Source of the DNA: Eumeta japonica
Lineage: Eukaryota > Arthropoda > Insecta > Lepidoptera > Psychidae
Direction: 5' to 3'
Assembly (NCBI GenBank): GCA_005406025.1
Contig: BGZK01000186.1
Span: forward strand, 496,001 to 560,000
Length of the DNA stretch: 64,000 nt
Below are positions 39,029-49,740 of the stretch, in pieces; within the stretch, counting starts at the first letter, position 1, and the number at the start of each line of letters is the position of its first letter. A program made the position numbers and the translations under genes. Below the pieces are notes generated by a model. The model was not told the origin of the DNA. It worked only from the letters and a program-made list of their open reading frames with translations, and did no database searches.

Positions 39029-39307
39029 ATGGAATACTTCAACGGATCAGCGGTCAACCAGTCGCACGGCGCGCACCACGGGCACAACCTAGCGACAAAC
39101 TCCAACCAGCTTTACAATCAGGTGAACTTCGGCAGCGGCAGTCCGCCAGCCTGGGGACACAACATCCTGGCGACGGGCCCGGAGAGCCCCGAGAACCAGC
39201 AGAACCCGCCGCACCTTAGCATGCTGCAGGCCACCCAGATAACTAACTTCCCCAACTCGGGTAACAGTTATTTCGCACCAGAAAAGTATGGGATTAACAT
39301 GGTTTAG
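39029..39307 (+). CDS. otd: orthodenticle/Otx last coding exon with stop
   Basis: The exon has 92 codons and TAG, entered in phase 0 at acceptor ATCCGTAG. Its first codon is ATG, but this is an internal Met: reading on from the previous exon gives YYPSQ|MEYFNGSAVNQ. The sequence is rich in His, Asn, Gln, Gly and Pro (SHGAHHGHNLATNSNQLYNQ, PPAWGHNILATGPESPENQQ) and ends NSYFAPEKYGINMV. GC content is much higher than in the flanks. The vertebrate Otx tail repeat is absent, as expected for insect Otd. The polypyrimidine tract of the acceptor is weak. A minus-strand ORF over the same span is a shadow. The alternative, an independent ATG-initiated 92-residue gene, is unlikely because phase and composition fit the otd tail. 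Confidence 0.88.
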   Translation: MEYFNGSAVNQSHGAHHGHNLATNSNQLYNQVNFGSGSPPAWGHNILATGPESPENQQNPPHLSMLQATQITNFPNSGNSYFAPEKYGINMV

Positions 39308-40689
39308 TGAATCTAGTCTCTGTATATAGATTAAGGGGGAAACAGAAAGATTTAGGCTAAAAATTATCATAAACGCCACGTTGATGTCACTTATCATTTA
39401 AACCCATATTGCTATTCCAATGACAATAATAGGGTAGTTGACATTTTTTTTAATGTACGTTTTCCTAAATTTTTTTTTTTCACCAATAACCAGCAAAAGG
39501 GTTTTTACATCTGTTTTTACGTCTGTCTAAATAACAAAACCAAATTCTTCAAGCTTTGCTCATATAAGTGATCACTTAGTACAAGATAGCGTGACTGTGT
39601 AAAGAATACTTGAAGCTTGAAGCTTTGGCCTTGAAGCCTAACATATGCTAATACAGCCATATCTTCAAAACGAGTACACATTTCTGCTTAATTCCCATGT
39701 CTATACGGAATCAATCATTTAATTATAGAGATAGACGCGGCGAACACGATTGATTACAGACGTGACGCGCTCGCACCTTCTATCTTTATATAAAACTATA
39801 CTATGCATCAGTAGCATTCTCGTATTTTGTTAGTAACGTATAGGTGCATTAAATAACAGTAATGCAAGAAAGTGATACAACAATCTTCGCCAATTTATTA
39901 GCTGTACATTTTAAACCAACTTAATATTCATCTTCGTATAGATTCAATGCTCGTATTAATAAATACATACAATATTTTATCAGTCAACTACCCATACCCT
40001 TGAAGTATTTTTTTTTGTACAAAAAAGTAAATTATTCATAGAGTTCTTTTCATTGTTTAGTTTTTTTTTTTTGAGGAATGTGCTATTAGACCAAGAGTTG
40101 ATACGAGAGCTTAATTGTTTGGCAGCTCAGAGATCTTTCAATTAAATTGTGCGAATAAAACGTCATTAAATTTAATGTCGTAGCTACTTTGCAGTCGGTT
40201 CGTGGTTCTCATCTATAAACTAAACGCTGATAATATATCGCTATGGCGAATGTCAATACCGGCATTAGAATTTCATGACGTTTCTCGTATATGACCTTAA
40301 ATCATAGAAAGTCATTTGGGCACCTTTTAGCCATAAACAATTTTTAATGTTTTTCGATTATTTTCTTCATTTTCGTGATAATTTTTAACCTTTCTATTTC
40401 TGTGCTTTATTTGAATGTTGTTTGATTCGTCGATTTATAAATAAGACTAATACAAGTACGCCAACTGTAGGAAAGTCGATTAAGGTAGCTATCGATATTA
40501 TATAAATAGATGCTATAGCAAAATTACAATATTTGGCAATGCTATTTCTCAAATGTTAGTGTCATCATTCGTACCGGTCGCACATCTCGTTAGTGACAGG
40601 CACCTTAATTCCAACGTCACCGACACCACGGTCAGTGACGAGCACCGCTGAGCCGAATCGGCAGTCCTACCTTTGTCGTCTAGCTCTCG

Positions 40690-40704
40690 CGGCGCCCCCT
40701 GCGA
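40690..40704 (-). promoter_or_regulatory. CTCF-like motif in a GC-rich block
   Basis: The minus strand reads CGCAGGGGGCGCC, close to the AGGGGGCGC core of CTCF sites. It lies in a GC-rich block about 1.4 kb after the otd stop. An insulator role is an inference from the motif only. Confidence 0.25.
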
Positions 40705-42223
40705 GCGTTGATCTAACCGCATTTACAAATCGACGATCTCAGTCAACGATTGGTAGATATGTTTAGCGCGTTTGCTATCTCTATAGAACTGTATGTTTTA
40801 TCAAAACTAAATTCGATTATTTTTTAGATATGTGATGCGTGTTTTTCTCTGTTTGAGTTCGCTAATCTAGACGATTTTTGTGATAGAAGATTATTTATTT
40901 ATTTCTAAAAGGGGTCTATTTTAAAAACCCTTAGGTAACTGAATTTTCTTAAAAAAAATATTGGACACAAGTCTAGAATATGATATCAATACATCTGTCA
41001 CCTATTTAAAACAATCGATATACAACGGATTTTCCGATTTTATTGAGGAGATTATCGATAAATTAACGAAAATAATATGCCGCTAATTCAACTACAACAT
41101 AATTACAAATCAACGAAAATAATCAAAATATATAGGCCTAAAGCGTTGTAACGAAGTTTGCGGTTTTTAATTCGAGGGGTGTGGCTGTTAATAAAGAAGA
41201 AATCGCCTATTTATTCTATTAGATTTTTTTATACATACATTATACGGCCAAAAATTTAGTGCACTCGATATCACTATGCAATATTTATAAAACTTGATCG
41301 GCTATTTTATTGTATTTACGTATTTGAAGAATAACGCCAGATTTTTTGTGTATTTATAAAAAAAATGATCACGTTTTATTTCTTTGCTATGGATACGAAT
41401 ATCTGGAATTAAATAAAAAAAATTTCAGCAATATGAGTAATGTAAGATACACAGCTTCGAAATCACAGAAAAATTGCTTTTAGTAAAAAAAAACAAACAA
41501 TAAATGAGTCATATCATGTTTAGAATATGTTTGTACTATTAAATTAAATTCACATTGTAAATATACTTGTTTAAGGAAAAGTAAATATTTTTAAAAATCT
41601 GTAAATGTATCTAATTAAGTGTTGCGATGTATAACGTTAGGCATTTAAGTGAAATTCGACTTAAATTATATTTTATTTCGTGAAGTTCCCTGTGATTATT
41701 TAATAGAGAAATAGAAAGATTTTTGTACAGTATTTATTCCAACGGAAATCCAGAGCGGCCATTTTGGGAGCGTCCGTAAAATAAAAGAAACAGATTGACC
41801 CAAACTCGATAAAATGTAAAAGTCATTGTCGTAATTATTAAAAAACTGTTTGTTATTTCTATAATGTATCCCTTCTCAAAAAACAAATTATTGTTAGTAG
41901 ACAAATACATTATATCCGATTTGAAAGGGATTTTTGATGTTTGGCAAAGCGGTTTTCTTATTAGTTAAAAAACTTAATAAATAACGAATTGTGTATACTA
42001 TCTTATAAAAATATTATTTAATGATTTAAATGACATTATTTTCTTTTTCTAGCTTTGTAACATTTCTGTTTGTTCCTAAGTTTCCAAAGGGAAACATTAT
42101 TGCATTTACGGACGATTCCAATTATTTATTTTTTGATGTTCCTTAACTTTTTCTATTAGAATTTGTAATAAATTTAAATCGATTTGTTACAATTGATTAG
42201 TATTAAACATATTATGTAATTGT

Positions 42224-42229
42224 AATAAA
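42224..42229 (+). terminator. candidate distal poly(A) signal for otd
   Basis: AATAAA is followed within 20 bases by a T/G-rich stretch. It is one of several candidates, chosen because the low-repeat stretch after the otd stop ends about here. AATAAA is frequent by chance in such AT-rich DNA. Confidence 0.25.
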
Positions 42230-42250
42230 ATTGTGAAATTGTAATGTATA

Positions 42251-44744
42251 GCGAGTAAATTAGGCCTAAACGGCGGGCGTCGCCGAACGATTGATGTAAT
42301 TTTATAGTTAAGAATGTAATAATTTTAACTATTAACTAATAGATATTGAGATATTGAATCCGAATATATGCATATAAATGCAGATAAAAGCGTTTTATTT
42401 ATTTATTTCTAGCCATTACACTCATAAATAAATAGACAAATAGCGGTGAGACCGTGAGGCGAGAGATTTTATTATTAAGTAATCATCACTAGCCTACTCT
42501 TTACAATTTCGTTCATACACCATTCACTATGTAGAGAATTTTTGTCTTTTGAATGTACAAAAAACAGGTAATTCAATATAAGTGTATAACACATATATAT
42601 TATATATAAGAGCCGTAGTGGGGAGACATTAAAAGCAGCGTGATTCAAAAAAGATTCCGGATTAGAAACATCGAAATCACCACGAACGAACTGTTCAATG
42701 ACTCCTTAGCTTGAAGTCGATTTTAAAACATACGCTCTGGGTCTCAGACAGCACGTCAAGCCCAGACATTCTCACCTGAATTTGTGACATATATATATAC
42801 ATAAGATACCATAAATGCACATACACTATTTTTAATTTGTCCTTGTATAGGAAATAGTTCAAGGGTTTGTCTTTCTGAATATTGAATATGGTCATAACAT
42901 TCGTATGTAAGTCCTTCGAATCAAACCGGTTTATGGTCTCACCATAAAATATTAAAATATTATTTACAATCAATACGTGAATTTATTGTTTAATCCACAT
43001 AGGATTTTATTCACGATGTTGCTGAAAAGTTGAAGCCGCTCAAGGTAATAAATTAATTTTCGTGAACAAAAAAAATCTTTGCCATAAACAATATTCATGC
43101 TGAATCAAAATTCTTCACAACACAAATTATGACTAAGTCAACGTAACATAACCGGACAGTAAAGATTATACGACTAAAACGCAAATCAGAGTCTAGAAAG
43201 GTTGTTTAGGTATAGTTTTCTTTATGGTGTTTATGAAAAAAACTTAAAATAACAAGAGGGTTCAACCAACGTCTGAGTTGCAAGAAGTAGCGCCCGGTTG
43301 CTGGTTCGAGACGCTCTAATGTTGAATGTAAATGCGTGACCATTCTCAATCAGGGCACCCATCGCAATTGAGACCAATATCGCAATTGAAAATGGATCGA
43401 AATATTTATTTATGGATAGAGTCGTACATTCAATTTCTTTTTGCTCAAGCAGACGAAAACCGCATAACCGCTATTCGACATAGCCGTTAGTTATACGCAG
43501 TCAATGAGCTCAACGTCAAGTTATTGTTTTATATATGTTGTTATTTATAAATCGTCGCATTGTTGACGCATTGCTATACCCCTTTTTTGCAAATTGAGAG
43601 GCTTGGACCATGAATGTTGCCAAAAACGTAACGAATGACAGTAGTTGCCTAAGTCGAACTTGTAATTAACTAAGTGTATTTTGGAAATTATTTTGTAATA
43701 AAAGTTATGTCAAGGCCGCTACGGACTTCGATGTATAAGTACCTACTGCCTCTTCTTACCAAATAATATAGCTATGGCCAATAGCTAAAGGTAGGTAAAT
43801 ATATGCAAAAGAATTGTTATAAATCTCTGAAGTATCGAATCAACCATTTCCTTATCGGTGATTACAAAATTAACTCATGTACCTGGCCGCCATTTTTGAA
43901 CATTTTACGCATCCACTCAACAGAAATACACATTAGTGTTTTAGCGCATATACAAGCAAATCAGCGAGTAAACACACAATAAAATGATACAGCCGTCAAA
44001 TACAATTTAACTTCATCAAGTTCCTAAACACTATTACAGGGTCGTTTAGCCAACTAAAAGTCGAAGTTTATAAATTACCTACGCTGTTTTTTTAAGAAAA
44101 GTAATGTGCTAATATTATTCACTGCAAGCACCGAAGTTACCATCACATTCTCTTTTACCATTATAAAACTTCCGAAAAAAACCAATACCGATAAGCATAA
44201 CCGGTTTAATTTGTCACCGAGTTGTTTCTTAATGCGATGCTTATTTATATACATTCAATTATGAATTGAATTTTTAAAAAATAAGCTACAATTGACGAAT
44301 AGAACTGAATATGAAATAAAAATATTCTTAAATTTGAATTGAATTGAACTTAATATAAATAGTATAATTACGTATATATTTTTTACATAAAAATATGCAT
44401 GAAAGTTTGAGGATGCATGCTAGAAACAAAGGTGACTTTTACTCATTCTACGCAATTAAGTAAATCTTTATAAATGTAGTGAAAACAATTTTTTACTTTT
44501 TTTGCACGTTAGTTTAAAACTATTCAACATATCATCAGCATAGGGTTTTGACTATTCGCCTAGAATTGTTTGTAGATGTTTCTAGGCTATTTATTTCTTG
44601 AATTCCGTCACGCTTTATTCTTTTATTTACTTCCATAACTATTGAAATTGCAGTAAAATGTTTTTGGTTGTGTTATTTGTATATGGTTAAATAGTTTTGA
44701 TAGCATTAAATAAATGGCATTTCAAAAAAAGGAAAAATAAAACT
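42251..44744. other. intergenic AT-rich DNA
   Basis: No gene seen. A 92-codon minus-strand ORF at 42695-42973 has no domain. A SINE-like fragment is at about 43255. Confidence 0.5.
43255..43400 (+). repeat. possible SINE-like fragment with B-box
   Basis: AGCGCCCGGTTGC followed by TGGTTCGAGAC resembles a B-box. No tRNA fold is evident. Confidence 0.25.
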
Positions 44745-45557
44745 AAAACTTTATACAAAAAAGGAAAAAATAGGGCTCAGGAACGAAAAACATTGTGAAC
44801 TTATGGATTTAATGCAGTGTCGGTAAGAGTTGCACTAAATTGGTTCGATACTTGGATCCCACACGAGCTCACTTAAAGAAATCTAATGCATCGTGTATGC
44901 ATTTGTGATACTCTATTGAAATTTAATGAAACCGAACCGTTTATGAAAATATTGTTCACAGGTGATGAAAAATAGATTAACTACGACAAGAACTTGTGAA
45001 AAGATTATGGTCAAAAGGCAAGCAAGCTCCAGTCTATAGCTAAACCTGGATTAACTTAGCATACGTTGATGTCTTGTGTATGGATTGGAAGGGCATTATT
45101 CATTATGAAATTTTACCGCCGGGCAATTCGGATCTTTACTGCTAACAACTGCTGAACCTTAAGCAAGAAGTAGAGTAAAAACGGCCAGAATTGGTCACCG
45201 AAGTTGATCACCAGATTTGGTATTTTATCGTGATAAAGCCAGAACACACACATCTTTAGCCACTCAGCAAATATTGAGAAAGTCTGGTTGGGAAGTGTTA
45301 ATGCATGCACCATATAGCCCTGACCTTGCACCCACAGATTTTCACCTATTTCGGTCTCTTAAGAATTTTTTAGGTAGGGCTAGGTCAAGAAAGGACTGTC
45401 AAAACTACTCGTCGCAATTTTTTGATCAGACGTCCCAAAATTTCTACAGCAATGGGATTATGTTATATGTATATTATAATCAAATGTAAGTAAAATATGA
45501 TGGAACATTATATTGAATCTATATATAAAACACGAAAAACCTTTTTTTCCAACCTAA
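44745..45557 (+). mobile_element. mariner (DD34D) transposon, copy 2, 5'-truncated
   Basis: The 3' terminus is clear: ACGAAAAACC, a T tract, then CCAACCTAA next to TATA. The 5' terminus is missing. The first catalytic Asp is intact (GDEK, Asp codon at 44965-44967) but the next Trp codon is TAG. Further on, YRDKARTHTS and LAPTDFHLF place the second and third Asp with exactly 34 residues between them, the mariner DD34D signature. There are several stops and deletions. This is a different lineage from copies 1 and 3 because the GDE is not lost. Confidence 0.88.
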
Positions 45558-45569
45558 TATATATAATAT

Positions 45570-45800
45570 ATGTATTTAATAGCACTTTCGAAGGGCAAAC
45601 GAGTATGTGAGCCACCAGAGAGTAGTTGGTCACCTAAACTCATGGACACTCGCAACCGTAGAAAAGTCACCAATGCGTTGCCGACCTTTGGGTAGGAATA
45701 AGATATCTGATGCAGAAGGAAATACACTGAGAGCGTGCGGAGTAATGAAAGGCGTGTGGGGTGATGGAGGCGGGAGTAGGCCATCATAAATCTCACTCAC
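45570..45800 (-). repeat. LINE 3'-end-like repeat
   Basis: The minus strand has CAACGCATTGGTGACTT, GGTTGCGAGTGTCCATGAG, then GGTGACCAACTACTCTCTGG and CTCGTTTGCCCTTCG. This resembles the 3' tail of a common lepidopteran non-LTR element. It abuts the 3' end of mariner copy 2. Three ORFs here are shadows. Confidence 0.5.
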
Positions 45801-45859
45801 TGAGCGAATCACAAGAACAGAAACTATTAGAGCTGTAGATGTAGCTATTGTAATACTAG

Positions 45860-46115
45860 CTGTAAAGGGTTATAGGCTATTTATAATACAAAAAATGTTA
45901 AAGTACGTTTGTATGGAGGTTTGTTACGAGCTAACGGCTAGGCTGATCGTTATTAGGACTTGACCATTCGACACGGAATCGTTTATAGTCGTTATAGGCT
46001 ATTGATAAATACAAAAATGTAAAAATATATCTGTTTGGAGGTATGTCATAAGATAACAAAAAAAAAATTGATAAATTAAAATTTACGTCCAGCGAAGCGA
46101 TCGATTGACCGCTAG
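45860..46115 (+). repeat. imperfect tandem repeat (period about 122 bp) and element end
   Basis: TATAGGCTAT with downstream ATACAAAAATGT and TTTGGAGGT occurs at 45871 and 45993. The block ends with CGTCCAGCGAAGCGATCGAT...CTAGT, like the end of a lepidopteran dispersed element. Confidence 0.5.
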
Positions 46116-46176
46116 TCTATTATATATAAGCAAGCATGTGGAATGCAGAAAGACCTCAAACCGGGTAACACTCAAA

Positions 46177-46252
46177 TCTGCTGCACAGTTTACGCTCATT
46201 AAGTATGTCAAAGATGACATATTCCCTGTTTGAGTGTAAACCATGCAGCAGA
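46177..46252 (+). ncRNA. candidate microRNA-like hairpin
   Basis: The 76-nt stretch folds into a 22-bp lower stem (TCTGCTGCA...GTTTACGCTCA with TGAGTGTAAAC..TGCAGCAGA, two mismatches and one G-T pair), an internal loop and a 7-bp upper stem TATGTCA/TGACATA. The lower stem is the size of a miRNA duplex. No basal stem extends below it, which counts against Drosha processing. It could also be an inverted-repeat remnant. Confidence 0.3.
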
Positions 46253-46299
46253 CAACTGTAGTCGAAAGTCAAATGCAACGTGTAACAGTAGTGATGCTG

Positions 46300-46534
46300 C
46301 ACTGAAAAAAATATTTCTAACCAAATTCGAATTTGGCTTGGTTAAATATATTTTGTTGTAATAACTGAATAATTCGTTGTATTAACAAATAATTTGTGTG
46401 ATTTAACCAATCGGATCAATCGTACCAATATACAAGGTTAAGACAACCAAAATATAGATTCGCTCAAAATCAACAATCCAAATTCATTATGTTATTCAAA
46501 CTTATGGTTGGAATGACCAATTTTTTTTTCAGTG
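46300..46534. mobile_element. 235-bp MITE with CACTGAAAAAAA termini and TGCTG target-site duplication
   Basis: The element starts CACTGAAAAAAA and ends TTTTTTTCAGTG, with TGCTG on both sides (46295-46299 and 46535-46539). Subterminal AACCAA/TTGGTT motifs recur. It has no ORF. The 5-bp duplication and intact ends suggest a recent insertion; the superfamily is not assigned. Confidence 0.85.
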
Positions 46535-46539
46535 TGCTG

Positions 46540-49214
46540 CGAGAATCGTCAATTTGATGCGTCCATGTTTGTTCTAACACCCGCTACTTGGTATGCGTGG
46601 AATTTTAGAACTCGCCATACAATTTACAAAGTAGTTTAACATTTTTAATTAATTGTTGAGACATTTTTGTAAGTCTGGCTGCTCTGGCGCATGCCCAATA
46701 CAATGACCGTATGAATACCCATGGCTCTGTAATCTAAATCGCTACTTTAATATGCACACTCTTGCACTCCTCTCCGACGCCTATGGAATTGACTATACCG
46801 TCGATAAGAATCGCCAATAAACGCAGCAAGTTTTACCTGTCCGGAATTCAAGTGTACAATTTATTTGTACGAAACGCTAACTCGTGTACAGAGCAGTCAA
46901 ACTATGTGTAGTTTTAATTTACAGAGGGATGTCTGTAAGTGCTAAGTGCATGCCACCTCGTCGCTTGTGTATCGCAAGCAGCGAAATAAGCTTTATTAGA
47001 AAAAATATTTTTTATATGTAACTTAAATTGTTTGAATTATAATCATTGCAATAGCTTATTGTCCCATTGTAAACGTTGAATAGTGACTTATTTTTATTGT
47101 CGTATTCAAATTATCACATATCTATTTTTCACAAGCATTTGAAGATTTTAATACACATATGTATATGGTATACGCATAAATATACTGTGATGGGTTATTG
47201 CCACGATCGAATTGAATCGAGTCCAACAAAACTTTTCGGCTGTCCGTGTACGTGAGTGACGGCGCCTCGACACAATCAAGCGGCATCTGTTTCAGCTTCG
47301 ATTTCGTGACAACCATGTCATTCAGTTGTCTTCCGTCGCTTGATCTCCCTCGTAAAATACTGATGATGTGCCTCTGATCCCTACGTACGTAGAGTGATAA
47401 ACGCATTACTTTCCTCCGCGCCGTGCAGTCGGGTGGAAGCCGAGCACACTCGCTCGCCGCCGTAACGCGATCGGCGGGTCGACGACTGAAGCCTCGCCGG
47501 CGGCGACATCGATACGCAGGAACTCGTACGAACGACACGCCGACCCGCGTTCGATTCTCGGCGCGGTACATCGACGTAGAGGAATCGTTCGATTTAATTA
47601 CGACGTGTGAGTAAACAACGTTCGATGGACCGTGTATTGTGAGCATCAGGCTCTTTTTTCGGCAGAGGATAATTATATTCAGCCATGAAGAAAGAGTTTT
47701 CTATGAACACGTTTTCTTTGATGAATAAAGTGTTTTATTTGTTCAATGCTATAAGTCGTAAGTTTGTCGAGAGTGTTTTCGTTTCTCTACTGTATCACAA
47801 CTTGTTAGGATTCGGTATACGTATTTACTTATAATAGAGAATAATTTTTATGCACTAACAAATTCTTCGTCATTTATTGACGCAGCACGATTCCGATTTT
47901 ATCAAAGTAAAAAATACTAAATTTTAGAGATGCGAATAATTTTCTTTTAAAACAGATCTCGTTGTGATTTCTTCTATTTTCTATAATTATTGAAACGTTA
48001 TCCACTGTATCGGCATATCAAGTTAAGGATAATAGTTTCATAAAAATACAAACAGAACATAGGTACTCCATATCGTATCAAATTTTATATAACATTTGAC
48101 AATTTTTTATTACCTTTTCTTTATCTAATATACTACTCGACAACTTTTTATTTATAACATTATTTTAGACATCTTCTTTGACCTCCTATTTGTTATGCTA
48201 AAAATTGCATTTAGCGCGTCTGAAATTTTGAAAAATTTGAAAAAATTGTTCATTAGCAATTACCTCTAATTGCTCCAAATAGCATTATTCTTTAATTTGG
48301 TATATGTGACGAAATCCTTTATGAGCCTTAGACGACCGTACAAATATTTCTAAGAGTGCTTTCTATTTTCCACTTTGTGCGTAAGATACTATAAATAATC
48401 AAAGTCCGTAGAAATTACTAAATATTTGGAAAATCCAAAAGTGCACGACTCATTATGTTCATTCGTTTTTTTGTTAATAACTATTAAACGACACAAATCA
48501 AGTTAACCATTTTCAATACCAATCTCCGGACAGTGGATCTCAAGCTATTAAAAAAAAATGGATCAAATTAGTGAATTTTTACGCTCGCTATCGTGTCCGG
48601 AACGAAAAAAGTGTTGATTGACAGGAAATTTCTTTTGACTATTTTGATAGTTTTTTCTAATTGTATTATGTTAAATCGATTTGAACCAGTGATAGAATTA
48701 ATCTTCATTAAATTATCTATCAAATAGTGCACAGGTTAATAAAATTACATGAATTATTAATCGTGTTATTGATGAAAAAAGTTACGAAATTGAGGAAAAA
48801 AAATTATTCGTTCGTAGAGCACTTCTTAATGCTTCGCATTATGAGTCGTGCAATATCACCGATAATTACACCGCAATTATGTACTAATTATGAACAAAGG
48901 AACAGTTCGTTTTTGCATCTCGATAGCTCTAGTGGACGTTAGTTATTTTGGTTAGAACATTTAAATAACATTCTTAATTTACTTTCAAAATTATGTTTTA
49001 ATACACATCTAAGGCTCAATAAGACACTGTTGATTACCATGGAGTTGCAATGTACTTTCATTCAATAGTACGAATACGCAGACGAAATAGAGGCACGTAA
49101 GCGAAACACAGCACATAAAAAAGACGAACAAAATAAACGCTCATTTTTATAATTATACAACGCTACTCCCCCTTTACCTAAAATGCAAATGGTGTGCCAT
49201 TAAGAGTACTGAAA
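46540..49214. other. intergenic DNA around the CpG-rich island
   Basis: Apart from the island at 47210-47610, no coding signal is seen. Confidence 0.5.
47210..47610 (+). promoter_or_regulatory. CpG-rich island with a splice-donor consensus, possible 5' exon or promoter
   Basis: A 400-bp GC/CpG-rich island sits in AT-rich intergenic DNA, densest at 47415-47580. GACGT|GTGAGT at 47606 is a consensus donor on the + strand. No ATG-initiated frame of note lies on that strand. The minus-strand 174-codon ORF (47122-47646) has no recognised domain and low credibility. It could be a non-coding first exon or enhancer, perhaps of the Vav-like gene about 15 kb downstream. Confidence 0.35.
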
Positions 49215-49510
49215 CATTTTTTAAGTTATAAAAGAACATACAGACAGAGAAACAGACAGACAGACCTACACACTAGCCTATCATTTTTGCAATCATATGT
49301 TCTGACTATACATGGAATGACATCAAGGTCGGTGGAATACAGACATACAATAGACAGTAGCCGATCATTGCACAATCACATGTTTTTACTGTATACCAAT
49401 TTTCAATAAGGTAGGTGAAAGCTTTTTTAAAATGTAAAAGAATAAACAGACAAACAAATAGACAGTCAGATACTAGCCTTATTATTTATGCAATCATATG
49501 TTCTTATTCT
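49215..49510 (+). repeat. imperfect direct repeat, period about 201 bp
   Basis: CAGACAGA-rich sequence followed by GCAATCATATGTTCT occurs at about 49289 and again at 49490. Probably a tandemly duplicated piece of a dispersed repeat. Confidence 0.6.
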
Positions 49511-49667
49511 ATATAAGTTTTTATCACAGTTAGTCATAAAACAAATATCAATCACGAAATTTTACAAAAAAAAATTAAATATGTAGACAGATGCTACAGA
49601 TTTATATAGTAGTATGTATGATTAAATTTTTTACCATTGACTTATCTCGAATAATTTATATAAAATG

Positions 49668-49740
49668 ACAAATTGAATCCAAACAAGTTTGGATTCAATT
49701 TGTAATTTTATATTTTGAATCCAAACAAGTTTGGACTCAA
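49668..49740. repeat. palindrome repeated twice
   Basis: A perfect 36-bp palindrome (49668-49703, core TTGAATCCAAAC-AA-GTTTGGATTCAA) is followed by a second 26-bp copy with one change at 49715-49740. Confidence 0.85.

Larger units (their letters stand above)
39308..42250 (+). other. probable long 3' UTR and downstream region of otd
   Basis: After the stop come about 2.9 kb of AT-rich DNA without recognisable repeats, unlike the surroundings. Possible poly(A) signals AATAAA are at 39958, 40154, 42167 and 42224; the last is followed by TTGTGAAATTGTAATG, a GU-rich type of downstream element. One Pumilio-type octamer TGTAAATA is at 41556. A GC-rich block at about 40560-40730 stands out. The true 3' end needs transcript data. 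Confidence 0.4.

Noticed and set aside
39089..39397. 102-codon minus-strand ORF over the last otd exon
   Set aside because: Shadow of a GC-rich coding exon.
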